Positions 1-8,033 of a stretch of 17,040 nt of DNA are shown here, one piece after another; within the stretch, counting starts at the first letter, position 1, and each line of letters starts with the position of its first letter. The DNA lies in the NCBI GenBank assembly GCA_002491165.1, contig DKVK01000001.1, forward strand, positions 2,228 through 19,267. The letters run 5' to 3'. The notes below the pieces were generated by a model. It did not search any database and had not been told where the DNA came from. It was given only the letters and a program-made list of their open reading frames with translations. The position numbers and the translations under genes were made by a program. The DNA is from Porphyromonadaceae bacterium UBA7180. GTDB taxonomy: Bacteria > Bacteroidota > Bacteroidia > Bacteroidales > Muribaculaceae.

Positions 1-694
1 CCGCCAGCTCATAGTGTGGGATCCCGTGGACCGCGAAATCATCGGAGGTTACCGCTTCCTGCTCGGCGAGGAGATGCACCGCGAGCCGGATGGCACCCCG
101 CGCATCGCCACGGCACACATGTTCCGTTTCTCCCGTCAGTTCCTCGACTACTACCTTCCCAAGACGCTGGAACTCGGCCGCTCGTTCGTGGCACCCTACT
201 ACCAGTCCACCCGCACCAAGCCGAAAGCCATCTACGCCCTGGACAACCTTTGGGACGGACTCGGCGCCCTCACAGTGAAGTATCCGCAGATAGAATACCT
301 CTTCGGCAAGGTGACGATGTATCCCGAATACAGCCGCGAATGCCGCGACCTGCTGCTCTACTTCCTCAACACACATTTCCCTGACCCCGAAGAACTTGTG
401 CGCCCCATCGAGCCGCTTGAAATCACCAGTTCGCCGCAATGGCTCGCCTCCGTTATCAAGGGCGACTCCTTCAAGGAAGACTACAAGGCGCTCAACGCCG
501 AGATTCGGGCCCACGCCCTCAACATACCCCCTCTGGTGAACGCCTATATGTCGCTGTCGCCCACGATGCGCATGTTCGGCACGGCCATCAACCACGAGTT
601 CGGCGAAGTGGAGGAAAGCGGCATCTTCTTCAAGATTTCCGAGATTTTCGAGGAAAAAAAACGCCGACATATCGACACCTACCATGTCCAGTAA
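1..694 (+). CDS. GNAT/OlsB-type acyltransferase, C-terminal part (5' end outside window)
   Basis: The reading frame is open to the left edge (first full codon at base 2), so the gene begins upstream and only about 230 C-terminal residues are present; the GTG at 14 is an internal valine codon. The sequence reads D-P-x-D-R-E-I-x-G-G-Y-R-F, then an F-x-x-S-R-Q-F motif and W-D-G-L-G...Y-P-x-I-E-Y-L-F-G-K-V, which I recognise from the hemolysin/OlsB-like branch of GNAT acyltransferases. In Bacteroides a member of this branch (GlsB) N-acylates glycine to start glycine-lipid synthesis, so a membrane aminolipid role is plausible but inferred. Its TAA lies inside the first codons of the Wzi-like gene (11-base overlap), suggesting translational coupling. 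Family call fairly sure; substrate unknown. Confidence 0.75.
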   Translation, partial: RQLIVWDPVDREIIGGYRFLLGEEMHREPDGTPRIATAHMFRFSRQFLDYYLPKTLELGRSFVAPYYQSTRTKPKAIYALDNLWDGLGALTVKYPQIEYLFGKVTMYPEYSRECRDLLLYFLNTHFPDPEELVRPIEPLEITSSPQWLASVIKGDSFKEDYKALNAEIRAHALNIPPLVNAYMSLSPTMRMFGTAINHEFGEVEESGIFFKISEIFEEKKRRHIDTYHVQ

Positions 695-2285
695 ACGCCT
701 CCTGTTCGCGTCAGCGATCGTCGCCGCCATCTCCGTCAACGCCGCCGCGCAAGGCCGCTGTTGCGCCGCCGACCCCATAGCGCCATGCACCGGGTCCGGC
801 ACCGAACAAGGCTACGCCATAGACTATTCCGGCTCACTGCTGATGCAGGCCTCCGACGGCAAGACCGCCCCCTATTACCTCTCGTCGCGCCGCGACGGCA
901 CCCTCTGGGTGTCCCCCTACGTTAGCGCCGCGCGCATCGGGGCACACCGCGACCGCGACGACAGCCGACGCTTCGCCTACAGCTTCGGAGCCGACCTGGT
1001 GGCCGGTTACCTCAGTGGCGTGGAATACCGGCGCTGGCTCACCGACGGCGACAAGTGGGGGAAGCATGACCTGCGGCCCTCGCCCGTGCATCTGCAGCAA
1101 CTCTACGGCTCGGTAAAATGGCGCTCCCTGCTGCTACAGGCCGGACTGTGGGAAAACACATTCTCCATCTTCCCGGCGCTCGGAAGCGGAGACCTCGTAT
1201 ACAGCGACAACGCGCGCCCCGTGCCGCAGGTGCGCCTCGGCTTCGTCCGTTTCCAGGACGTGCCGCTTACCCGCGGATGGCTGCAGGTGATGGCCGACGT
1301 GGCTTACGGCAAATTCACCGATTCCCGCTGGCTCGAAAAGCAGTTCAACTACTATTCCGACTTCGTCACCACCGGCACTCTGATGCACCACAAGCGCCTC
1401 TACTTCCGCGTGGCCGACCGGCAGCCGCTCGCCTTCACCGTCGGTCTGCAACACGCCGCGCAGTTCGGAGGCACCCGCCGCATATACCTTGACGGCAAGA
1501 TGATAGAGGAGCACAAGATGAAAGGCGGCCTAAAGCAATTCCTGAAAGTGCTCGTTCCCAGCCGCGGCGAAGGCAGCGAATACTACGACGGCAACTCGCT
1601 CGGCTCCTGGGACGCCTCGCTGCGCTGGCGCCTGCCGCAGGGCCACTGCCTGACGGCCTACTTCCAGTGGCCGTGGGAAGACGGCTCCGGCATCGGCAAA
1701 CTCAACGGCTGGGACGGCGTGTGGGGACTCTCATACTCCGCCGCCACTCCGCAGTGGATAGACCGCGCTACGGTGGAATACATCGACTTAACCAACCAGA
1801 GCGGCCCCATGCACTGGGCGCCGGGCGACTTTCCCGGCACCGGCATTCCCGGCGAAGCCACCGGCGCCGATGATTACTACAACAACTTCGCCTACGACGG
1901 CTGGGCCAACTACGGCATGTCCATGGGTTCGCCCTTCGTGAAAAGCCCGGCCTATAACCTCGACGGCTACCCGGCATTCCTGGACAACCGCCTCCGGGGC
2001 TACCATATAGGCATATCCGGAACTCCGGCCGCCGGATGGAACTACGAGCTTCTATTCTCGCAGCGCACCTCGTGGGGGACGCCCAAGATTCCGGCACCGC
2101 ACCGCCGCCACGACACCTCGTGGAGCGCCGCCGCCTCATGGACGCCGCGCGCCGTCCCCCAACTCGCCGTCACGGCACAACTGGCCGGAACCCACGGCTC
2201 GCTATACGGCAACTCCTTCGGCGCCCGCGTATCCCTCACCTACTCCGGCACGTTCACCTTCAAGAAAAAACACAATGGAAAATAA
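684..2285 (+). CDS. Wzi-like capsule assembly outer-membrane beta-barrel protein
   Basis: This 533-residue protein has a signal peptide (K-R at 4-5, hydrophobic stretch, A-A-A-Q near 20-23) and a long run of alternating aromatic and polar strands typical of an outer-membrane barrel. After cleavage comes a P-Y-Y-L-S-S-R-R-D-G-T-L-W-V-S motif, which resembles the start of the Caps_assemb_Wzi family; E. coli Wzi is an 18-strand barrel that anchors capsule to the surface. The Bacteroidota versions are usually about 450-550 residues, so this is full length. The ATG at 684 overlaps the upstream stop by 11 bases and its own stop overlaps the next gene by 11 bases. A role in holding surface polysaccharide is inferred from the family; no capsule genes are visible in the window. 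Confidence 0.8.
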   Translation: MSSKRLLFASAIVAAISVNAAAQGRCCAADPIAPCTGSGTEQGYAIDYSGSLLMQASDGKTAPYYLSSRRDGTLWVSPYVSAARIGAHRDRDDSRRFAYSFGADLVAGYLSGVEYRRWLTDGDKWGKHDLRPSPVHLQQLYGSVKWRSLLLQAGLWENTFSIFPALGSGDLVYSDNARPVPQVRLGFVRFQDVPLTRGWLQVMADVAYGKFTDSRWLEKQFNYYSDFVTTGTLMHHKRLYFRVADRQPLAFTVGLQHAAQFGGTRRIYLDGKMIEEHKMKGGLKQFLKVLVPSRGEGSEYYDGNSLGSWDASLRWRLPQGHCLTAYFQWPWEDGSGIGKLNGWDGVWGLSYSAATPQWIDRATVEYIDLTNQSGPMHWAPGDFPGTGIPGEATGADDYYNNFAYDGWANYGMSMGSPFVKSPAYNLDGYPAFLDNRLRGYHIGISGTPAAGWNYELLFSQRTSWGTPKIPAPHRRHDTSWSAAASWTPRAVPQLAVTAQLAGTHGSLYGNSFGARVSLTYSGTFTFKKKHNGK

Positions 2286-2715
2286 GACCGCACGGGGATT
2301 CCTCCTCCCGCTCATTGCGCTGGTGATGCTGACACTTGGCGGCTGCACGCACAACAACGGCGACATCGGCCCGCTCTTCGGCAACTGGAAGCTCGTCTCC
2401 GTCACCGGAGACACCGAAGGCCATGAAGTACCCCAAGGATGCTCCGTGGACTGGAATTTCCAAAACTCTACCATCCACATGTCCATGACCTTGTCCGGCC
2501 ACCGCATGGACAACCGATTCGGCAACTACCGTCTGGACGACAACACGCTGTTCCTCGACTTTCCGGACACGGACACGCAATACGGCGAACCGCTGCTCGG
2601 CCTCCCCGCGCAATGCGAGCTGCAGGTGTTGCGCCTCGACGGCCGTCGCCTCGAACTCCTATACGTCCCCACCCCCGAAAGCCAAGGCACCACTTTCACC
2701 TTCCGCAAATTCTAA
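2275..2715 (+). CDS. lipocalin-like lipoprotein
   Basis: A 146-residue protein. The N-terminus is a lipoprotein signal: hydrophobic segment about 9-22 then a lipobox L-G-G-C with the acylated Cys at 24, so it should be membrane anchored. Just after it comes L-F-G-N-W-K-L-V-S-V, the usual opening strand of Bacteroidota lipocalin-like domains, followed by about eight short beta strands ending in T-F-T-F-R-K-F. These small lipocalin-like lipoproteins have mostly unknown ligands. The ATG at 2275 lies inside the last codons of the Wzi-like gene (11-base overlap), the same geometry as the previous junction, so it is probably made together with it. Function beyond envelope lipoprotein is not assignable. 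Confidence 0.72.
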   Translation: MENKTARGFLLPLIALVMLTLGGCTHNNGDIGPLFGNWKLVSVTGDTEGHEVPQGCSVDWNFQNSTIHMSMTLSGHRMDNRFGNYRLDDNTLFLDFPDTDTQYGEPLLGLPAQCELQVLRLDGRRLELLYVPTPESQGTTFTFRKF

Positions 2716-2741
2716 CCCGGGCACTCCCTTAGAATAGGCGC

Positions 2742-2769
2742 CTTAGCTGTTTTTGCTATCTTAGCTAAG
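2742..2769. other. inverted repeat between convergent genes, possible weak terminator
   Basis: CTTAGCT at 2742-2748 and AGCTAAG at 2763-2769 are exact inverted copies around a 14-base AT-rich spacer. They sit in the 65-base gap between the ends of the lipoprotein gene (+) and the GH3 gene (-). The position suits a bidirectional terminator, but the stem is short and there is no clean T run on either side. Confidence 0.3.
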
Positions 2770-2780
2770 ACTACATGCGC

Positions 2781-4295
2781 TCACAGGCCGAGGTCGGTGA
2801 GGATTTTGCGGTCGTTGGAGAGGCGCGGTATTTTGCGCTGTCCCCCGAGTCGGCCGTTGCCGTGGGTGGCGAGCCAGCGGTCGAAGGTCCCTTCCGGAAC
2901 GGTGGTGACCAACGGAGGGTCGAGGAAGAGGGAATGGCTGCGCTTGGCCTGATAGTCGGAGTTGACGCTCTGCAACGTGGCGTCGAGCACTTCTGCGAAA
3001 CGGGCGGCGTCGGCGGGGGGCGTTATCCATTCTATCACCCATTGGTGGCGGCCGCGCCTGCCGGCGGCTGCATAGACGGGTGCCACGGTATAATTGCGTA
3101 TCCGCGCTCCGGTGGCGGCGGCAGCGGCCGAGATGGCGGCGTCGGCGTTATATTCCATCACCTCCTCGCCGAAGGCATTGATGAACGATTTGGTGCGCCC
3201 CGCTATGGTAATGAGCATCCTATCGGCGTCTTCAATGCGCACGGTGTCGCCCAGGCGGTAGCGCCACAGGCCGTTGGCCGCCGTTATCAGCATCTCATAG
3301 ACTTTTCCCTCCCGCACCTGCCATGCCGGCACGGGGTCGCCCCCGCCGGGAGGCGCGAACTCGTAGAACACGCCGCCATCGAGCAGCAATTGCATACGCC
3401 CCGCTCCCGGTGTGGTGGCATATGCGAAAAAACCCTCCGAGGCGTTGTAGGTCTCCATATAGTGCATCTTCGCAGGGTCGCAGAGCGAGCGGTATTCATC
3501 GCGGTAAGGGCCGAAGGCTATCCCTCCGTGGAAGAAGACTTCGAGGTTGGGCCACACGTCGGTTGCGCGTTCGCACCCCTTGAGTTCCAACACCTCGCGT
3601 ATCACCCCGAGAAACCACGACGGCACCCCGGAGAGGTTGGTGACATCCTCGTCCATGGCCGCACGTGCCAGTTGCGGGAGTTTCTCGGTCCAGTCAGGCA
3701 TCAGGGCAATCCTCTTGTCGGGGATGCGGAAGAGTCCGGCGCCGAAAGGGATACGGTCGATGAGCGTGGCAGAGAGGTCGCCTATCTTCACACCGGGAGC
3801 CATAGCCGCAGAGGGCACCTCGTTGGCGAAACTGCCGCCGAGTATCAGCCCCTTGCCGGAGAACATGCGGCTCCCGGGATTGGAGAGCAGGTAGTGGCCC
3901 ACGCTGTCGCCTGCCCCCCGGTAATGGTTGCGCTGAAGCGATGCGGCGGTCACGGGTATGTATTTCGACTTGCCGCCGGAGGTACCGGACGACTGCGCGA
4001 AGTAGCGGCAGCGTCCGGGCCAGAGCACATCCTTCTCCCCTCCTATCATACGCATCACCTCGGGGCGCAGTTCCTCATAATCCACCACGGGCAGAGCAAG
4101 CAGCCGTTCGTAAACTGATGCCGGAGCGGGAGCTTCCGCCACCCCGTGGCGACGCCCGTAAGCGGTCATGGCGAGGCGACGCATCAGGGCCGTGAGCTCT
4201 GCGCGCTGCAGCGCCTCGACGCGTCCCGGATACAGCGAGGTGCGTGCCGCCTTAGGGCACAGCAACCGACGGGCTATGGGTGTGAAGTCTATCAT
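2781..4295 (-). CDS. GH3 family acyl-adenylate/amido synthetase-like enzyme
   Basis: A 504-residue protein matching the GH3 (auxin-responsive promoter) family, relatives of acyl-adenylate-forming enzymes. Visible motifs in order: the nucleotide-binding loop S-S-G-T-S-G-G-K-S-K-Y at 102-112; F-F-H-G-G near 254-258; Y-N-A-S-E-G-F-F at 283-290; W-R-Y-R-L-G-D at 344-350; and G-R-T-K-S-F-I-N-A-F-G-E-E at 366-378 before the mobile C-terminal domain. Plant GH3 enzymes adenylate an acid such as indole-acetate or jasmonate and join it to an amino acid; the substrate of Bacteroidota members is not established as far as I know. The ATG at 4295 follows a good promoter by about 60 bases. It is divergent from phospholipase A, which hints at a lipid-related acid as substrate, but that is speculation. 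No signal peptide: cytosolic. Confidence 0.85.
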   Translation of the reverse strand: MIDFTPIARRLLCPKAARTSLYPGRVEALQRAELTALMRRLAMTAYGRRHGVAEAPAPASVYERLLALPVVDYEELRPEVMRMIGGEKDVLWPGRCRYFAQSSGTSGGKSKYIPVTAASLQRNHYRGAGDSVGHYLLSNPGSRMFSGKGLILGGSFANEVPSAAMAPGVKIGDLSATLIDRIPFGAGLFRIPDKRIALMPDWTEKLPQLARAAMDEDVTNLSGVPSWFLGVIREVLELKGCERATDVWPNLEVFFHGGIAFGPYRDEYRSLCDPAKMHYMETYNASEGFFAYATTPGAGRMQLLLDGGVFYEFAPPGGGDPVPAWQVREGKVYEMLITAANGLWRYRLGDTVRIEDADRMLITIAGRTKSFINAFGEEVMEYNADAAISAAAAATGARIRNYTVAPVYAAAGRRGRHQWVIEWITPPADAARFAEVLDATLQSVNSDYQAKRSHSLFLDPPLVTTVPEGTFDRWLATHGNGRLGGQRKIPRLSNDRKILTDLGL

Positions 4296-4356
4296 ATCTT
4301 CTCTTGAAACGTTGCCGGAAGCCGAATCGTTGTACGGACGTCCCGAAAAACGGTTA

Positions 4357-4387
4357 CAAAAGTAGCAATATCCTCCGACATATACAA
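4357..4387 (-). promoter_or_regulatory. promoter of the GH3 gene
   Basis: Reading the minus strand, TTG (4387-4385), 20 bases, then TACTTTTG (4364-4357) fit the Bacteroidota -33/-7 consensus (TTTG or TTG, 19-21 nt, TAnnTTTG). The predicted start is about 55 bases before the GH3 ATG. Confidence 0.6.
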
Positions 4388-4401
4388 TTAAATCTGTCGG
4401 A
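4374..4401. promoter_or_regulatory. inverted repeat in divergent promoter region, candidate operator
   Basis: TCCGACA (4374-4380) and TGTCGGA (4395-4401) are exact 7-base inverted copies with a 14-base AT-rich centre. The -33 element of the GH3 promoter lies in the centre, so a bound protein would block it. The sequence is seen; the regulatory role is inferred. Confidence 0.35.
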
Positions 4402-4438
4402 TAATTTTCGGATTTTGTGTGCGATTTGCGAAACAGGC

Positions 4439-4469
4439 TTTTAAACGTGACGGTTTTTTAGTAATTTTG
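4439..4469 (+). promoter_or_regulatory. promoter of phospholipase A gene
   Basis: TAATTTTG at 4462-4469 is a perfect Bacteroidota -7 box. The -33 box is weak: TTTT at 4439-4442, 19 bases upstream, is the best candidate. Transcription would start near 4476, about 25 bases before the ATG at 4500. Confidence 0.5.
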
Positions 4470-4499
4470 CACCCGATTTAAGCTATAGACAACTACACT

Positions 4500-5339
4500 A
4501 TGAAGCGTATACTTCTGCTCATCATATTGGCCGTCACGGCACTGCCGCCACTCCGGGCGCAGCTCGTCCCGGCGGAGAACCAGACCAATTATGTGGACTC
4601 GTTGCGCCGGGAGTTTGACAACGGCCCATACTTCGGCCTCTACAAGGACAACTATTTCACCGTAGGAACCACGGTAGGGGTGCAGAAACCTTCGCGTACC
4701 AACTCGGACGTTAAATTCCAGATTTCAATAGCCCAGAAACTCACACGTTCCGTGCTTCCGTGGCACACCTACATCTTCCTGATGTACACGCAGAAGACCT
4801 TCTGGAACGTGTTCGAGAAATCCCTGCCGATGCACGACCTCAACTTCAACCCCGGCATAGGGTGGAGCAAGCCTTTCTTCAACAAAGACCGCTACGTGGG
4901 GAAGCTGACGCTGCTGCTCGAACATGAGAGCAACGGACGCGACTCCATACAGTCGCGCTCCTGGAACCGCATCTCCATCGGCGGCTCCGTGCTCATAGAC
5001 CCGTGGATTATGGTGTACGGCAAGGTGTGGATTCCCATAATCGACGGGCAGAATAACCGCGACATCCTGAACTATTGCGGCATCTACCAGACCGGCGTGG
5101 AGATAGCCACCCTGGACCGCAAGTTCATCTGGGACATCACATTCGTGAAGCGCAAGGGCTGGAATCTCAACTTCAACACCATATTCGAGTTCTCATGGCG
5201 TTTCCACAAGAAATCCAACCAGTACTTCTTCCTGCAATACTACAACGGCTACGGAGAGTCGCTGCTCGACTACAACCAGTTCCACTCGCGGCTGCGCGCG
5301 GGAATAGTCATCAAGCCGAAGTTCTTCTCCGAATTTTAG
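4500..5339 (+). CDS. pldA: outer-membrane phospholipase A (OMPLA family)
   Basis: A 279-residue protein with a signal peptide ending at L-R-A-Q (about 18-21) and a 12-strand-barrel-like body. The OMPLA active-site segment is clear: E-H-E-S-N-G-R at 141-147 followed by S-R-S-W-N-R at 152-157, giving His142, Ser144 and Asn156, the Ser-His-Asn triad of E. coli OMPLA at the same numbers. Near the C-terminus Y-G-E-S-L-L-D-Y-N is another hallmark of the family, and the chain ends in an aromatic residue (S-E-F) as barrel proteins do. OMPLA hydrolyses phospholipids that reach the outer leaflet of the outer membrane; it works as a calcium-dependent dimer. The gene has its own promoter and is divergent from GH3. 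High confidence. Confidence 0.92.
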   Translation: MKRILLLIILAVTALPPLRAQLVPAENQTNYVDSLRREFDNGPYFGLYKDNYFTVGTTVGVQKPSRTNSDVKFQISIAQKLTRSVLPWHTYIFLMYTQKTFWNVFEKSLPMHDLNFNPGIGWSKPFFNKDRYVGKLTLLLEHESNGRDSIQSRSWNRISIGGSVLIDPWIMVYGKVWIPIIDGQNNRDILNYCGIYQTGVEIATLDRKFIWDITFVKRKGWNLNFNTIFEFSWRFHKKSNQYFFLQYYNGYGESLLDYNQFHSRLRAGIVIKPKFFSEF

Positions 5340-5379
5340 CGGCCCGAAGGGGTACGGGACAGTAGAATTTTCGGTCTTG

Positions 5380-5411
5380 CGGCGTGCCGGGCGCAATAAA
5401 ACGGCACGCCG
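5380..5411 (+). terminator. stem-loop after pldA, possible terminator
   Basis: CGGCGTGCCG (5380-5389) and CGGCACGCCG (5402-5411) form a perfect 10-base GC-rich stem with a 12-base loop, 40 bases after the pldA stop. It is followed only by GATTGTTAT, not a real T run, so termination may be partial. It also lies just ahead of the glycosyltransferase gene and could act as an attenuator for it. Confidence 0.5.
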
Positions 5412-5430
5412 GATTGTTATAAACACAGGG

Positions 5431-5460
5431 ATGGAAACCATAAAACAGGACATGTCATGA
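5431..5460 (+). other. 9-codon upstream ORF overlapping glycosyltransferase start
   Basis: ATG at 5431 opens nine codons (M-E-T-I-K-Q-D-M-S) ending in a TGA at 5458-5460 that overlaps the glycosyltransferase ATG at 5457 as ATGA. The geometry would allow re-initiation. At this length it may be chance. Confidence 0.2.
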
Positions 5461-6644
5461 CATTATTTTCATTGGAACTGCCGGTGGCGGCATGGGTGCT
5501 TCTCGGATTGGCGCTCGTGGCGGCCATTGCGGCATGGCGCATAGGATTCGCGCCGATGCGGCGCCTGCGCATCCCGGAGCCGCGCGTCCCCGAAGAGGGG
5601 GAGGCGCTCCCCTCGCTTTCGGTCATCGCGCTGATGAACTCGGACGTCAACGTGGAAGCATTTCTCCAGGCCATGCACCGGCAGAAATATCCCGACTTTG
5701 AAATCATACTGGTGCACGAAGGCTCGGCGCGACAGAACGAGGTGCTGGAAGAGCGCTTCATAGACCCCGCCGACAACACGTCGCCGCACGTGCGCTTCTG
5801 CTTCTATCCGCCGGGCTCGCATTCCCTTTCGCGCAAGAAACTGGCCATCACCATCGGCGCGAAAGCCGCCGTCGGGGAATGGCTGTTCACCACCTCGGCT
5901 CGCTGCGACGTGCCTTCCGACCTGTGGCTCTCCACGATAGCCTCGCACTTCAACCCGCACACCGACGTGGTGCTGGGGCGCTCGCAGCTATGCTTCGACG
6001 ACCTCGCGAAGCGCGGCCGCGCATCCCGCCGCTTCAGCTTCCTGATGACCGAGGCGGCATGGATGGACGCAGCCCGACGCAACCTCCCCTTCCGCGGCGA
6101 CGGACTGAACCTGGCTTACCGCCGCTCCCTCTTCTTCTCCAACAAGGGTTTCGCCGCCACGGCCGACCTGGTGAACGGCGAGGATGACATCTTCATCAAC
6201 GCCGTGGCAACGCCGGAGAATACGGCGGTAGAGTTCAGCGACCAGGCCACTCCTACGCCTCGCTACGGCGAGGAGACGGACCGCCTCTTCGACAACCGCC
6301 GCGACCGCCGCCGCTTCACCTCGCGCTTCCTGCCGCGTCGCCCCTTCGTGCTGGCCGGCTTAAGTTCCGTCTGCCAATGGCTGGCGCTACTCTGCGGCAT
6401 AGCCGGAGCTTTGCTCGCACTCCCGAGCCTCGTGGGGACGATAGCCGCCGTCGTGCTCTTCACGGCCATTTGGCTATTCGAAGCCTTCGACTACCGCCGC
6501 GGCGCCCGGTTGCTCGGCGACGCCCGCGGCTGGAAGATAGCTCCCGCACTGCTCCTCGGACGCCCCATAGGCAACCGGCTCTTCGCCATCAGGCGCCGCA
6601 AACACATACGCGCAAACTACTCATCCGACACCCTGGAGCCTTGA
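5457..6644 (+). CDS. membrane-bound family 2 glycosyltransferase
   Basis: A 395-residue protein with one N-terminal membrane segment (about 8-30), a GT-A catalytic domain (about 52-255) and a hydrophobic hairpin near 297-340. The GT2 pattern is seen as L-S-V-I-A-L-M-N-S-D near 54-63, Q-K-Y-P-D-F-E-I-I-L-V near 76-86, F-R-G-D-G-L-N-L-A-Y-R near 212-222 and an E-D-D acid cluster at 242-244 (candidate catalytic base). The usual metal-binding D-x-D is not obvious: the expected place reads T-S-A-R-C-D (146-151), so the D-x-D is reduced to one Asp. This type transfers sugars from nucleotide or lipid donors at the inner membrane face; the product is unknown. MATE starts 23 bases downstream, so the two are probably co-transcribed. 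ATG at 5457 gives the full N-terminal helix. Confidence 0.78.
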   Translation: MTLFSLELPVAAWVLLGLALVAAIAAWRIGFAPMRRLRIPEPRVPEEGEALPSLSVIALMNSDVNVEAFLQAMHRQKYPDFEIILVHEGSARQNEVLEERFIDPADNTSPHVRFCFYPPGSHSLSRKKLAITIGAKAAVGEWLFTTSARCDVPSDLWLSTIASHFNPHTDVVLGRSQLCFDDLAKRGRASRRFSFLMTEAAWMDAARRNLPFRGDGLNLAYRRSLFFSNKGFAATADLVNGEDDIFINAVATPENTAVEFSDQATPTPRYGEETDRLFDNRRDRRRFTSRFLPRRPFVLAGLSSVCQWLALLCGIAGALLALPSLVGTIAAVVLFTAIWLFEAFDYRRGARLLGDARGWKIAPALLLGRPIGNRLFAIRRRKHIRANYSSDTLEP

Positions 6645-6667
6645 CACAGTCCGCCGACAAAAGCCGT

Positions 6668-8017
6668 ATGCTGGAACTCGGGAGCCGTCCAGTAGGGAAA
6701 CTGCTCTTCAAATACAGCATCCCCGCCGTAGTGGGAATGGTGGTGCAGGCGCTCTACAACATCATCGACTCGATGGTCATCGGCCACGCCATAGACGACC
6801 CCAACGTGGTTGCCGGCATAGCGGTGACCTTCCCGGTGATGAACCTCGCCACGGCGCTGGGTATGCTCATAGGCGCCGGTTCGGCCACACGCATCTCCAT
6901 AGTCCTGGGCCAGAAGGACCACCGCCGCGCGCAGCTCATCCTGGGCAACTCGGTGCAACTGACCATCTACATAGGGCTGGCCTACATCACGGTCTTCGCC
7001 CTGTTCCTGGACAAGATACTGATGCTCTTCGGGGCTTCCCCCAACACGCTGCCCTACGCCCACGAGTTCCTGATGTGGCTGCTGCCGGGCATGGTGCTGA
7101 TGAACCTCACCTTCTCCTACAACAACGTGATGCGCGCCACCGGCTACCCGCGCCTGGCCATGTACACCAACCTGCTGGGAGTAGCCATCAACCTGGTACT
7201 GGCCTCGACGTTCCTCTTCGGCTTCAAGATGGGAATCCGCGGCGCCGCCATTGCCACCGACATAGCGATGCTCGTCACCGCCATCTTCGTGATGCGCCAC
7301 TTCTTCAAGCGCGACAGCGAGGTGCACTTCGAGCGCGGTATCTACCGCATACGCCGGGACATCATCAAGTCGATCATCTACATCGGCCTTTCGCCGTTCC
7401 TCATCAACGTGGCAGGCTCCGTGGTCAACGCCATCATCAACAACTCGCTGCTTCGCTACGGCGGAGACAACGCCATTGCCGCCGTTGTGGTCTTCAACCG
7501 CTACGTCACCGTCTTCGTCTTCATCATCATAGGCATCTGCCAGGGGATGCAGCCCATCCTGGGCTACAACTACGGCTCCGGCAACTTTACGCGGCTATTC
7601 TCCACGCTGAAGAAAGCGGCCGTCTCGGCCACTGTCGTCACGGTCATCGGCTCGGCCGTCGGCGTGCTGTTCCCGGCGGCAATCGCCTCCATGTTCATGC
7701 AAGACGCCGCGCAGATTTCATGCGCCGTGGTGTGCCTGCGCATCACCGCGCTGATGTTCTGGATAGTGGGCTACCAGATAGTGGTGACGAACTTCTTCCA
7801 GTCGCTGGGCATGGCGGCCAAGAGCGTGTTCCTGTCGTTGACGCGGCAGATTATCTTCATGATACCGATGCTTCTCATCCTGCCGCCCGTCTGGGGCCTT
7901 AACGGCGTTTGGGCCTGCTTCCCGGTGTGCGACTTCATGTCGGCTGTCGTTGCCACGGTTTTCCTCATTGTGCAGGTAAAGCGCATCCGCGGGCAGAAGC
8001 GGCCGCTGTCGTGCTGA
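6668..8017 (+). CDS. MATE family efflux transporter
   Basis: A 449-residue integral membrane protein with about 12 hydrophobic segments. The N-terminal part reads L-G-x-x-P-V-G-K-L-L-F-K-Y-S-I-P-A-V-V-G followed by Y-N-I-I-D-S-M-V-I-G, the standard MATE opening helices; G-A-G-S-A-T-R-I-S lies in helix 2-3 and the second half repeats the fold (P-F-L-I-N-V-A-G-S... G-M-Q-P-I-L-G-Y-N-Y-G). MATE pumps export cationic drugs or metabolites using a sodium or proton gradient; some relatives move lipid-linked sugars. I choose the ATG at 6668, 23 bases after the glycosyltransferase stop, because the open frame further upstream overlaps that gene out of frame and is not MATE-like. Pairing with a glycosyltransferase leaves a cell-surface role possible, but substrate is unknown. 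Confidence 0.88.
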   Translation: MLELGSRPVGKLLFKYSIPAVVGMVVQALYNIIDSMVIGHAIDDPNVVAGIAVTFPVMNLATALGMLIGAGSATRISIVLGQKDHRRAQLILGNSVQLTIYIGLAYITVFALFLDKILMLFGASPNTLPYAHEFLMWLLPGMVLMNLTFSYNNVMRATGYPRLAMYTNLLGVAINLVLASTFLFGFKMGIRGAAIATDIAMLVTAIFVMRHFFKRDSEVHFERGIYRIRRDIIKSIIYIGLSPFLINVAGSVVNAIINNSLLRYGGDNAIAAVVVFNRYVTVFVFIIIGICQGMQPILGYNYGSGNFTRLFSTLKKAAVSATVVTVIGSAVGVLFPAAIASMFMQDAAQISCAVVCLRITALMFWIVGYQIVVTNFFQSLGMAAKSVFLSLTRQIIFMIPMLLILPPVWGLNGVWACFPVCDFMSAVVATVFLIVQVKRIRGQKRPLSC

Positions 8018-8033
8018 GAGTGCCGCTGCAGCG

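Noticed and set aside
2775..4118. Long plus-strand open frame opposite the GH3 gene
   Set aside because: Antisense shadow of GH3, whose motifs are complete; the opposite frame shows no recognisable domain.
6377..6667. Extended start for the MATE transporter
   Set aside because: The extra 97 residues overlap the glycosyltransferase in another frame, are Arg/Pro-rich and do not resemble a MATE N-terminus; ATG at 6668 fits the family.
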